In this document: positions 44,344-52,336 of the stretch, one piece after another
Numbering within the stretch: position 1 is the stretch's first letter
Layout of the letters: each line of letters begins with the position of its first letter
Source of the DNA: Sphaerochaeta sp032144095
Lineage (GTDB): Bacteria; Spirochaetota; Spirochaetia; Sphaerochaetales; Sphaerochaetaceae
Direction of reading: 5' to 3'
Length of the DNA: 64,000 nucleotides
Assembly: GCF_032144095.1 (NCBI RefSeq)
Contig: NZ_JAVSNJ010000004.1
Coordinates: 94,574-158,573 of the forward strand
Translations under genes and position numbers: made by a program
Notes under the pieces: generated by a model
Seen by the model: only the letters and a program-made list of their open reading frames with translations
The model's database searches: none
Told to the model about the DNA's origin: nothing

Positions 44344-45830
44344 GAACGGTTCCTTTTCAGTATTTTCAGCAATCCCGTCTGCCCGAGGATCATGAAGACG
44401 ATGATCGCCAGGAAGAAGAGACAGATCGGACGCTGGAGCATCGGCAGAAGCGACCCATCTGAAAGACGAAGGCCTCGCCTAAGGTTTGAGTCAGCCATGG
44501 GCCCAAGTATGACACCAAGCAGGAACGGAGCTGCCGGGAAGTTAGCCGAGGTAAGGGCCAAGCCTATCAGGCCAAAGACAAACATCACCTTGATGTCGAA
44601 ATAGGTGTAGTTGATCAAGTAGGAGCCGACTACACAGAGCAAGAAGATGACCGGCATGAGAATCTTCTTGTTGATCCCCAGAATACGTACGGTTCCCCGT
44701 GAGATGATGAGTGCCAGGACCCACATCATCAGGGAAGCTCCAATGAGGTAGATGCTCACATTATAGACAAACGAGGGGGACTCGGTCATCAGAAGGGGGC
44801 CAGGACGATAGCCATGCATCAAAAAGGCTGCCAAAAGCACTGCCGCGGGGGCCGAGCCGGGGACTGCCAGGCTGAGTACGGGAATGAGAGCCCCACCGAT
44901 GCAGGCATTGTTGCCTGTCTCTGCAGAAATGACTCCCAGTTCATTTCCATTACCGAAGCTGTCGGGGTCCTTGCTCCTGGACTTGCTCGCCCAGTAGGAG
45001 AGCCAGCCGCCGGTATCTTCGCCGACACCAGGGATGATGCCAACCACGACCCCGATTATGGAGGAGCGTATCACTGCAGTCCAATTCCTGAACACAGAGG
45101 AGAGGCCACGCTTGAACTGGAACTTTGCTACCTTCAGGGGAATGCCGGAACCTTCACGCTTGAAGGATTTTACCACCTCAGGAAAGCCAAACAGGCCGAT
45201 CATCACCGGTATGAGCTGTATGTTGGACATGAGGTTGACGTTCCCAAAGCTGAAACGGGCAAAGGTATCCACTGTATCCAACCCGATCATGGCGACCAGA
45301 AGACCAAGAATGCCGCTGAGCCAACCCTTGAGGGCGTTGCCTGGGGCCGTAAGGGCACCGCAGATGAGAATTCCGAAAATTGAGATCAGGAAAAACTCCC
45401 AACTGGCGAACTTCAGGGCGAGGTTCGTAAGAAAGGGGGTAAGGGTCAAGACAAAGATAACGCTGATCAAGGTGCCGAGGGCACTGCTAGTGGTCGCAAG
45501 GAGGATTGCATGCCCACCATCGCCACGCTTGGCCATGGGAAACCCATCCAAGGCGGTGGCAGCCGAAGCTGGAGTCCCCGGAATATTGAGCAGGATTGCC
45601 GACTGGCAACCACCGGAGATAGAACCTACATAGACACCAAGCAGGCCGATGAGTGCAGACTGTGTAGGGAGATTGTAGGTAAGGCCAGTGAGCAGGGCTA
45701 TGGCCATGGTGGCGCTGAGGCCGGGAAGCATACCCATGACAAGCCCTGCCCCAACTGAGAGGAAGAGTACGAGCATATTCATGGGAGTCAGCACAGTAAA
45801 GACTGCCTGCATAAGATATTCAAAAACCAT
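44340..45830 (-). CDS. tctA: Tripartite tricarboxylate transporter large subunit
   Basis: A 496-residue membrane protein with about twelve helices. The TctA signatures GLVMGMLPGLSATMAIALL, GSISGGCQSAILLNIPGTPASA and GIIPGVGEDTGGWLSY are present. TctA forms the transport channel of TTT systems with TctB and the TctC binding protein. Despite the name, many TTT systems carry other organic acids; the two dehydrogenases here point to a sugar acid or polyol-derived acid. The gap to tctB is 12 bases. Confidence 0.92.
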   Translation of the reverse strand: MVFEYLMQAVFTVLTPMNMLVLFLSVGAGLVMGMLPGLSATMAIALLTGLTYNLPTQSALIGLLGVYVGSISGGCQSAILLNIPGTPASAATALDGFPMAKRGDGGHAILLATTSSALGTLISVIFVLTLTPFLTNLALKFASWEFFLISIFGILICGALTAPGNALKGWLSGILGLLVAMIGLDTVDTFARFSFGNVNLMSNIQLIPVMIGLFGFPEVVKSFKREGSGIPLKVAKFQFKRGLSSVFRNWTAVIRSSIIGVVVGIIPGVGEDTGGWLSYWASKSRSKDPDSFGNGNELGVISAETGNNACIGGALIPVLSLAVPGSAPAAVLLAAFLMHGYRPGPLLMTESPSFVYNVSIYLIGASLMMWVLALIISRGTVRILGINKKILMPVIFLLCVVGSYLINYTYFDIKVMFVFGLIGLALTSANFPAAPFLLGVILGPMADSNLRRGLRLSDGSLLPMLQRPICLFFLAIIVFMILGQTGLLKILKRNRS

Positions 45831-45842
45831 TTCAGACCTCCA

Positions 45843-46337
45843 TTAGGGTAAGGACACGTTAAAGACGACTTGGAACAACACTATGACCAGACCTACGGCA
45901 AAAAAGGAGATCAGGATAATTTTCCATACTTTGGTTGCCCGCAAGAATGCCATGAGGGCTATAAGGTACAAAACGGAGGAGAGCCAGTATGGCAGCAGTC
46001 CGATAAGGAAGAAGGAATAGACAGCCATGATCACCATCCCAATGACCATCAGGCGAATGTCTGTATCATGGATGGCCTGCTTGCTCCAGGCCAGCAGGTC
46101 TGAGAGTTGGGTTCGAAAGCCAGTTCCCTTAATGCTTTTTGCCAACAGGACAATGCTCAATATAAGCAGCATCGCTCCAAGGACAGTGGGCATGAAGCCG
46201 GGAGAGATAGAGAATTGCTCAATATTGTAAGGGGGTCTTGCGGCCTTCCTGTACATACGTACCCCCTCTATTGTGGTGTATAGGCCGAGGCCAACCAACA
46301 CTAAGGAGATGTTGAAGTCTTTTTGTTTCATTTCCAT
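45843..46337 (-). CDS. tctB: Tripartite tricarboxylate transporter small subunit
   Basis: A 164-residue protein with four membrane helices, as in TctB: ISLVLVGLGLYTTIEGVRMY, PGFMPTVLGAMLLILSIVLL, VIGMVIMAVYSFFLIGLLPY and a C-terminal helix pair. TctB sequences are poorly conserved, so position between tctC and tctA is the main evidence. A terminator-like hairpin lies between tctC and this gene. Confidence 0.88.
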   Translation of the reverse strand: MEMKQKDFNISLVLVGLGLYTTIEGVRMYRKAARPPYNIEQFSISPGFMPTVLGAMLLILSIVLLAKSIKGTGFRTQLSDLLAWSKQAIHDTDIRLMVIGMVIMAVYSFFLIGLLPYWLSSVLYLIALMAFLRATKVWKIILISFFAVGLVIVLFQVVFNVSLP

Positions 46338-46367
46338 GGGGAAGTTTCCTGAATTGTTTGAGGTGTC

Positions 46368-46401
46368 AAAAACCAGGGTGTACAGAACCTGTACACCCTG
46401 G
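46368..46401 (-). terminator. Intra-operon hairpin with T-run between tctC and tctB
   Basis: A perfect 13-base stem, CCAGGGTGTACAG (46389-46401 read on the minus strand) with its complement at 46373-46385, loop of 3, then five T residues. It has every feature of an intrinsic terminator but lies inside the operon. Partial read-through would give more binding protein than membrane subunits. Confidence 0.8.
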
Positions 46402-46414
46402 AAACAAAGGAAGC

Positions 46415-47425
46415 TTAGCGGGTAAAGCCAAACTTTGCGGGATCGATTGCAACAGCACCTGCATCAAACATGAGGTAGGCAGCCTTGCTTGCAAAGGTGT
46501 CAAGATACTTCTGGGATTCAGCCCTTCCCATTGGGATGGCAACGAAACTCTTCAGCTTGACAAAGTCGAGGAAAGCCTTGTCCTTGACAGCAAATGCAAA
46601 TGCATCGTCAAGTACAGCAAGCTTGTCTTCGCTCAGGCCCTTGGGAAGCAGGATACCGGTAACCTCGCCCATGGGCAGGAATTTTGCAGCCTCAGGGTAG
46701 TCCTTTCCGATTGACTTCACTACGACACCAGGAGCAAGCTCGATATCACCATCAGAGAGGGTTCCCAGGCAACGCACGTCGCCACTGATGATAAGGTCCT
46801 TGTATTCGGCAAGGAGCTGTGGGCAGAAGTCCACTTCACCAGCAAGGGTTGCAGTCAGGGCAGGGCCACCGCCAGCATAGGTGATATGCTTGTAGGGAGC
46901 TCCGGCAATAGCCTTCACGACTTCAGCACCAAAGTGACCACCTGATCCGATACCAGCAGTTCCTGCTGTGATCTTGCCAGGGTTTGCCCTGATGGCAGCA
47001 ACAAGGTCGCCGAAGGTCTTGTAGGGGGAGTTCTTGGGTACGATGATCGCATTGGGTGCGAATGTGGCAATCCAGATATCCCAATCGCGGTAGGTCTTGT
47101 CGGTGTAACCGTTGATGGGCATGGTGGTGAAGGCCAGCATACCGTTGGCAAGCAGGGTGTACCCGTCTACCTTGGAATTCTGGACGTTCAGGGAACCTGC
47201 GCTTCCACCGGCTCCGGGTGTGTTGACTACGTTGATGGTGGTACCCATCTTCTGTCCCATGGCGTTGGCCAGGGCACGTCCGGTCAGGTCAGTTGTTCCA
47301 CCAGCACCATACGGGACCGTCATGTTAATGGACTTGGTGGGATAGGTTTCTTCTGCTGCGCCTTGGGCGAAACAGAAACCGACAGCCAGCAAAAGCACTA
47401 TGCATACAGCTAGAGTCTTCTTCAT
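46415..47425 (-). CDS. tctC: TTT-family periplasmic binding protein
   Basis: A 336-residue protein with signal peptide ending CFAQGAAEETYP and no lipobox cysteine at the cleavage site. The mature part has KSINMTVPYGAGGTTDLTGRA, INVVNTPGAGGSAGSLNVQN and GTAGIGSGGHFGAEVVKAIAG, the ligand-loop motifs of the TctC/BugT family. It captures the substrate for TctAB. Its ATG overlaps the stop of the LacI gene by 4 bases (ATGA), tying regulator and transporter into one transcript. Confidence 0.92.
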   Translation of the reverse strand: MKKTLAVCIVLLLAVGFCFAQGAAEETYPTKSINMTVPYGAGGTTDLTGRALANAMGQKMGTTINVVNTPGAGGSAGSLNVQNSKVDGYTLLANGMLAFTTMPINGYTDKTYRDWDIWIATFAPNAIIVPKNSPYKTFGDLVAAIRANPGKITAGTAGIGSGGHFGAEVVKAIAGAPYKHITYAGGGPALTATLAGEVDFCPQLLAEYKDLIISGDVRCLGTLSDGDIELAPGVVVKSIGKDYPEAAKFLPMGEVTGILLPKGLSEDKLAVLDDAFAFAVKDKAFLDFVKLKSFVAIPMGRAESQKYLDTFASKAAYLMFDAGAVAIDPAKFGFTR

Positions 47426-48450
47426 TCTTCTCTCCTATTCGAAATATCATAAACAGAACTTCCTTCCACTAAGGAACAATCCTGAATTATGTGCTGAAAT
47501 GGAATATCCTCTTCACTCTGGATTTGCGCCAGAAGGAGGTTTGCCGCTTTCTTACCTAGGGCCAGGTCGTGCATGTCCACATGGGTAAAGTCATTGGTAC
47601 CAGCGTTTACCCACTCGGGACTCCCGATGATGACCACCGAAACCTGCTGGGGAATAGCGATCTTCCTCTCTGAAAGGCATTTGATGCCGCCCAAGGCCTG
47701 TACATTGAAGCCGAAGAAGATGGCGGTGATGTCGGGCTGGCTATCCAGAAGGCGGGCGGTGAGCCTGTAGCCCGATTCCTGGGAGAAATCTCCCTCTGCC
47801 ACATAAACCTGGGCACCAAACTCCTTGGCAACGTGCAAGACCGCCTCACGCCTTGCATCAAGGTCCTTGATCTTGCTATCCCAACCGACATAGCCAAGGG
47901 TGCGGTGCCCCTTCTCCATGAGATGGCGGGCACCCACAGAGCCACAGCCATAGTTGTTCGTGGCGACCCAGAAGAAATCCCCTACATCGGTAAGCGGGCG
48001 GTCCACGACCACCATCTTCATCCCCACCCTTCTGACAAGGGCAGTATTCTCACTACCGTTTGCAGTCGGGGTGATGATGATGCCATCGACCCGTTGCTGG
48101 ACCATCCGATTGAGGATGGCCTTCTCCCGCTCGGGCTTGTCCAGGGTATTGCAGATAATGAGGTCATAGCCGTGCTTCACGAAGATTGCCTCGCTGGCGA
48201 TGATGATCCTGGTGAAGAACTGGTTCTCAAACTGTGGGATCATGATGCCTATGAGCTTGCGCTTTTTTCCCTTCAGGGAGGAGGCGCCATTACACTTGAC
48301 GTAATCGAGCTCCTGGGCAGCAGAGAGAACCTTGCGTTTGGTCTCTTCGCTGATGTATCTGCCCTCTTTCTCATTGAGGACGTACGACACCGTGGCTGCG
48401 GTTGTTCCAGCCAGTTTCGCTACGTCTTTTAGGGTTGCATAGTTTTTCAA
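47422..48450 (-). CDS. LacI-family autoregulated repressor of the TTT operon
   Basis: A 342-residue repressor. I choose TTG at 48450 because AAGGAG ends 6 bases upstream and the product then begins MKNYATLKDVAKLAGTTAAT, a typical LacI helix-turn-helix; an ATG at 48468 has no site. The core shows LIGIMIPQFENQFFTRIII and DFSQESGYRLTARLL. It is the first gene of the operon, and two near-identical palindromes over its promoter make autoregulation very likely. Confidence 0.88.
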   Translation of the reverse strand: MKNYATLKDVAKLAGTTAATVSYVLNEKEGRYISEETKRKVLSAAQELDYVKCNGASSLKGKKRKLIGIMIPQFENQFFTRIIIASEAIFVKHGYDLIICNTLDKPEREKAILNRMVQQRVDGIIITPTANGSENTALVRRVGMKMVVVDRPLTDVGDFFWVATNNYGCGSVGARHLMEKGHRTLGYVGWDSKIKDLDARREAVLHVAKEFGAQVYVAEGDFSQESGYRLTARLLDSQPDITAIFFGFNVQALGGIKCLSERKIAIPQQVSVVIIGSPEWVNAGTNDFTHVDMHDLALGKKAANLLLAQIQSEEDIPFQHIIQDCSLVEGSSVYDISNRREE

Positions 48451-48467
48451 TGAGAGCTCCTTACCCA

Positions 48468-48485
48468 TAGGCAAACGTTTGCTTA
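48468..48485. promoter_or_regulatory. LacI operator site 1
   Basis: TAGGCAAACGTTTGCTTA, whose inner 12 bases are a perfect palindrome with the central CG typical of LacI-family operators. It lies just upstream of the ribosome binding site of the lacI gene, 32 bases centre to centre from site 2. Confidence 0.8.
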
Positions 48486-48498
48486 CTCGCATAAGCGT

Positions 48499-48518
48499 GT
48501 AGGCAATCGATTGCCTAC
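48499..48518. promoter_or_regulatory. LacI operator site 2
   Basis: A perfect 20-base palindrome with core TAGGCAATCGATTGCCTA (48500-48517). It shares the frame TAGGCAA-CG-TTGC with site 1 and covers the predicted transcription start near 48516. Confidence 0.85.
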
Positions 48519-48522
48519 CTAT

Positions 48523-48550
48523 AGCATACAGGAGATTCTCAAGTTGTCAA
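48523..48550 (-). promoter_or_regulatory. Promoter of the lacI-tctCBA-dehydrogenase operon
   Basis: Minus-strand TTGACA (48545-48550) and TATGCT (48523-48528), 16 bases apart. Both operators lie immediately downstream, an arrangement for steric repression at initiation. Confidence 0.75.
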
Positions 48551-48611
48551 TATATATTTATTGATTATTTCCCAAGTGTATTTTTTTCATTTCATCGCCT
48601 TCTGGGTGCCA

Positions 48612-48643
48612 GAAAGCCTGGAATCTTCAGAATCCAGGCTTTC
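48612..48643 (-). terminator. Terminator hairpin after uspA
   Basis: GAAAGCCTGGA (48612-48622) and TCCAGGCTTTC (48633-48643) form an 11-base perfect stem with inner TCT/AGA pairing. The T-run is weak, but it lies between the end of uspA and the lacI promoter, so it probably ends the mntH-uspA transcript. Confidence 0.55.
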
Positions 48644-48675
48644 AAAGCGCAAGAAGACAAGGATTACAAAACGTC

Positions 48676-49092
48676 CTATTCTGCTGGCTTGACCATGAGC
48701 AACGGGGTTTTTACCGTATGCTTGAGATGGTGGGAGACACTGCCATAGAGCAGGTCACCAAAACCCTTGTGGCCATGGGTCCCCATTGCCACCAGGTCAT
48801 AGGGACCTTGGTTGATCTCCTTCTCAAGTTCAACCTCCGGCTCTCCACTCAAAAGAAGCTTGGTCACAGCCCCGGCCTGTGCAGCAAGGAACTGGGTGTA
48901 GACCTCCTCCAGGCAGGTATCGGCCTGGTCCTTGAGGGCTCGGTCCTGGTCGAGGGTGTGCGAATGGACAACATGAACCAGGGTAACGTCGGTTTTAGAG
49001 CCTTCCAACAGCTTGAGGACAAGTTCGATGATCGCCTTATCGGCATAGGAACAATCGATGAGAACCAGTATGTGTGAGAAGGGAGACATCAT
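48676..49092 (-). CDS. Universal stress protein
   Basis: A 138-residue single-domain UspA protein. The ATP-binding motif GTHGHKGFGDLLYGSVS follows the G-x2-G-x9-G-S pattern. The N-terminal ILVLIDCSYADKAI has a cysteine where many members have Asp-Gly-Ser. The ATG pair overlaps the mntH stop codon, and AGGAGG lies upstream, so it is coupled to the metal transporter. USPs sense energy or stress status; some modulate neighbouring transporters. Confidence 0.88.
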   Translation of the reverse strand: MMSPFSHILVLIDCSYADKAIIELVLKLLEGSKTDVTLVHVVHSHTLDQDRALKDQADTCLEEVYTQFLAAQAGAVTKLLLSGEPEVELEKEINQGPYDLVAMGTHGHKGFGDLLYGSVSHHLKHTVKTPLLMVKPAE

Positions 49093-50321
49093 ACACCTCC
49101 TGAAAAGGTTGAATACAACAAATACATGTTGAGCAGGATGACAACGGCTGATATGCCGATCATCGCGGAAAACTCAAGGACACTGCTCTTGAATGCCCCC
49201 ATGATCTTCTTTTTCCGGCAAAGGTAGAGCAAGGGTATCAAGGTGAAAGGAAGCTGGATACTGAGGATGACCTGGCTAAAGATCAGGATCTTGTAGGTAT
49301 CCATCCCAAGCAGAATGATCAGGAAGGAGGGAATGGCGGTAACGAAGGTTGCTACCCGATAGAGCAAGGTCTTTGGGTCCTCAGGTTGACCGAGAAAACC
49401 TGTTATGACATTCACCTCAGCCATCGAGGAGGTTACTGAGGACCCCACTCCGGAAAATACCAGAGCCACGGCAAAAAAGAACCCTGCCAGGGGTCCGGCA
49501 AGAGGAACCAGTGTCTTGGAGGCTTCCTCAATGCTGGTGATAACCAATCCGTTACCATGGAACACCTTTGCAGCCACAATGATCATCGCCCCATTTACCA
49601 GCAACCCCAATACAAGGGAGGTGGTGGTATCGATACGCTCATATTTGAGCAAGGACAATTTTTCCTTGTCGTCGATACCCCATTGACGGGAGTGGATCAC
49701 ATTGGAGTGCAGGAAGATGTTGTGTGGCATCACCACTGCCCCGATCATCCCCATTGCGATGTAGATGCTTGAGGAACTCAACCGGGGTACGACAAACGAA
49801 GGGAGAGCCTGGCCCCAGTCCGGTTTGACAAGTATCAGTTCGGCAAGGTAGCAGAGGGCAATGACGCCGAGGAACCCAATGATGGTACGCTCAAGCTTGT
49901 GGTACCGTTGCCCTACGATAAGGAAGACCTCCAGGAACACCGTAAGGAGGGCACCGAACCAGAGAGGAAGACGAAACAGGAGCTGAAAGCCGATGGCCGC
50001 ACCTAGCAGTTCTGCGACGTCGGTCGCGACACAGGCACCTACCACCGTCAATCCGACAATGGCCGTAATGGGTTTCGGTAGATGCTCGCGGATGTTAACT
50101 GCCAAGGATTTACCCGTAGCAATGCCCAGCTTGGCCGCTGTATGTTGGATTACCATCAGCATAAGGGTACTCAGGGTTATGACCCACAGCAGGGTATATC
50201 CAAACCTTGAGCCACCCTCAATGTTTGTTGCCCAGTTCCCTGGGTCGATAAAGCCTACGGTAATGAGGAAACCGGGGCCAAGGAACGATAGGATTTTCTT
50301 AAGTTTGCCTTTCTCTTGCAT
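49089..50321 (-). CDS. mntH: Nramp-family divalent metal transporter
   Basis: A 410-residue membrane protein with about eleven helices. The metal-binding motifs are FIDPGNWATNIEGG in helix 1 and AVVMPHNIFLHSNVIHSR in helix 6 (DPGN and MPH), which favour Mn2+ or Fe2+ with proton symport. There is no Shine-Dalgarno; a promoter with TATAGT 8 bases before the ATG suggests a leaderless transcript. It overlaps uspA downstream. Confidence 0.9.
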   Translation of the reverse strand: MQEKGKLKKILSFLGPGFLITVGFIDPGNWATNIEGGSRFGYTLLWVITLSTLMLMVIQHTAAKLGIATGKSLAVNIREHLPKPITAIVGLTVVGACVATDVAELLGAAIGFQLLFRLPLWFGALLTVFLEVFLIVGQRYHKLERTIIGFLGVIALCYLAELILVKPDWGQALPSFVVPRLSSSSIYIAMGMIGAVVMPHNIFLHSNVIHSRQWGIDDKEKLSLLKYERIDTTTSLVLGLLVNGAMIIVAAKVFHGNGLVITSIEEASKTLVPLAGPLAGFFFAVALVFSGVGSSVTSSMAEVNVITGFLGQPEDPKTLLYRVATFVTAIPSFLIILLGMDTYKILIFSQVILSIQLPFTLIPLLYLCRKKKIMGAFKSSVLEFSAMIGISAVVILLNMYLLYSTFSGGV

Positions 50322-50329
50322 AATGGATA

Positions 50330-50358
50330 ACTATACTCCTCCGACCCGGAGATTCCAA
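50330..50358 (-). promoter_or_regulatory. mntH promoter with dyad in the spacer
   Basis: Minus-strand TTGGAA (50353-50358) and TATAGT (50330-50335), 17 bases apart. The spacer contains the dyad CTCCG-GGT-CGGAG, well placed to be bound by a repressor. Eight bases separate the -10 from the ATG. Confidence 0.55.
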
Positions 50359-50477
50359 TATACATGTGCAAAAATAGTACGAGCATAGATAGGTTGGCCC
50401 TTATGCAATTGCTCTCTCCAACCACCAGGAAGAAATGAGCTGGCAAGCATTTTTCTCCTCACATCACCTTGGATACC

Positions 50478-51347
50478 CTACCCTTTTACGGCACCTATCA
50501 TGACACCCTTTACGAAATACCGTTGCAGGAAGGGGTATAGGACGATGATGGGCAGGGTGCTGGTTATGATGACAGCACTCTTGATGGATATGGCAATGGT
50601 TGTCTTGTCCCCCGATCCGGCGGCATCGCCGACCATGCTTGTCCCGGTAACGATGTTCCGCAAAAAGAGCATGACTGGGAACTGGGAACTCTTGAGGTAG
50701 ATCAGGCCGTTGAACCAGTCGTTCCAGAAAAAGACTGCGGTGTAGAGACCTACCGTAGCGAGGGCTGCCCCACTGAGGGGAAGGATGATCCTGATGAGGA
50801 TGCCGAAGTAGTCCAGCCCATCGATGATGGCAGCCTCCTCCAGGTCATTGGGGATCGAACGGAAGAAGTTGATGAGCAGTATCAGGTTGAACTGGTTGAT
50901 GGCAAAGGGGAGCAACATCGCCCAGCGGGTATTGACCAGGTGCAACGAAGAGACCAGAAGGTAGTTGGGGATGAGCCCACCGGTGAAGAACATCGAGAAA
51001 ATCACCAGTTTCATCAGGGTCTTTTGCCCCCTGAGCTTGCTTTTGCTCAAGGGATAGGCAAAGAGGACCATCAGGCCAAGGGAGATGGCACTACCTGCAA
51101 AGGTGTAGAAGAGGGTATTCCCATAGGCATGGAAGAAGTTCGGGTAGGTGAAGATCTGTTTGTAGGATTCAAGGTTGAATCCCTTTGGCCAGAGAAACAC
51201 CTCGTTGTTGATGATGGCCTTCGGGCTGGAAAGCGAGAGGGCTATCATATAGACAAACGGGGTCAGACAGAGAAGAAGAGAGGTGAGCATCACCAGATTG
51301 ACAAAGAGGTTGAACAGGCGGTAGGAAAAAGTCTTGTATTGCCTCAT
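50478..51347 (-). CDS. CUT1 ABC permease, LplC/YtcP-like
   Basis: A 289-residue permease with six helices and the EAA loop EEAAIIDGLDYFGILIRIILPL. The start at 51347, one base after the previous stop codon, is favoured; an in-frame ATG at 51362 would overlap the upstream gene. It pairs with the 51349-52284 permease. No ATPase gene is nearby, so a shared MsmX-type ATPase is expected elsewhere. Confidence 0.85.
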   Translation of the reverse strand: MRQYKTFSYRLFNLFVNLVMLTSLLLCLTPFVYMIALSLSSPKAIINNEVFLWPKGFNLESYKQIFTYPNFFHAYGNTLFYTFAGSAISLGLMVLFAYPLSKSKLRGQKTLMKLVIFSMFFTGGLIPNYLLVSSLHLVNTRWAMLLPFAINQFNLILLINFFRSIPNDLEEAAIIDGLDYFGILIRIILPLSGAALATVGLYTAVFFWNDWFNGLIYLKSSQFPVMLFLRNIVTGTSMVGDAAGSGDKTTIAISIKSAVIITSTLPIIVLYPFLQRYFVKGVMIGAVKG

Positions 51348-51348
51348 A

Positions 51349-52284
51349 TCAGTATATCCCATCGCCAGTAAGGCGTTTGCTCAGGCTGTTGCTTCCTGCG
51401 ACAAGGATTATGCCTATGATACCACTGAACAGGCCGATGGCAGTAGCATAGGAGTAGTTCTGGTTTGCAAGACCTGTGCGGTAGACCAGGGTATCGATGA
51501 TATCGCTGACCATGCTGTTGTCAGGGGTGTACATCAACAGGACCTTCTCAAAGCCCAAGGAGAGCAGCCGCCCCACGTTGAGGATGAGCATCACCATGAT
51601 GGTGGGCATGATGGAGGGGATGGTGATATAGAGAATCTGTTGGCTCTTGTTGGCCCCATCGATGGTAGCCGCCTCATAGAGGTCCTGGGGAATGGCTGTG
51701 ATGGCCGCCAGATAGATGATGGCAGTCCATCCGGTATACTGCCAGGTGTCCACCAGGATGTAGATAAGGCGAAAGAAGGTAGTGTCATTCATGAAGTAGA
51801 TGGCTTTCTGTCCAAGGACCTTCATGCGGAAGAGGTTGACGATACCCGAGGATGGGGAGAGCAACTCCCCAAGGATGGCGATCACCACCACAGTGGAGAT
51901 GAACCGGGGCATGTAGGAGACTGTCTGCACAACCTTCTTGAAAGCCAGATGGCGCACCTCGTTTACCAGGATGGCAAAGATGATGGGGATGGGAAAGTTG
52001 ACCACCAGGTTGAGCAAACTCAAGACCAGGGTATTCCTGAAGGCCCTCCAGAAGGCGGGATCCTCGAAAAACCGTCTGAAATAGGTAAGGCCCACCCATT
52101 CGGTTCCCCAAGCACCCATTCCTGGACGGTAGCGGCGGAAGGCCAGGACGTTCCCAACCATCGGTACATACTTGAAGATGATGAAATACAAAAGAGGGAG
52201 GACGATCATCAGATAGAGTTGCCAATATCTGGCCAGGTACTTTCTGGTCGTAATCGTTTGGTCAGCAGAATCCGGTCTCTTCAT
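51349..52284 (-). CDS. CUT1 ABC permease, LplB-like
   Basis: A 311-residue permease with six helices and the coupling loop EAATIDGANKSQQILYITIPSI. Members of the LplB group take up oligosaccharides or glycan fragments. GGAGG precedes the ATG. A strong hairpin (52303-52330) separates it from the binding-protein gene. Confidence 0.87.
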   Translation of the reverse strand: MKRPDSADQTITTRKYLARYWQLYLMIVLPLLYFIIFKYVPMVGNVLAFRRYRPGMGAWGTEWVGLTYFRRFFEDPAFWRAFRNTLVLSLLNLVVNFPIPIIFAILVNEVRHLAFKKVVQTVSYMPRFISTVVVIAILGELLSPSSGIVNLFRMKVLGQKAIYFMNDTTFFRLIYILVDTWQYTGWTAIIYLAAITAIPQDLYEAATIDGANKSQQILYITIPSIMPTIMVMLILNVGRLLSLGFEKVLLMYTPDNSMVSDIIDTLVYRTGLANQNYSYATAIGLFSGIIGIILVAGSNSLSKRLTGDGIY

Positions 52285-52302
52285 CCATCCCTCCAGGAAC
52301 AG

Positions 52303-52330
52303 CTGCCCTGCCAGAACCCTGGCAGGGCAG
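52303..52330 (-). repeat. Perfect hairpin between binding-protein and permease genes
   Basis: CTGCCCTGCCAG (52303-52314) and CTGGCAGGGCAG (52319-52330) form a perfect 12-base stem with a 4-base loop, without a T-run. It sits immediately after the binding-protein stop codon and likely protects the upstream message, as in other binding-protein operons. Confidence 0.75.
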
Positions 52331-52336
52331 AACCCA

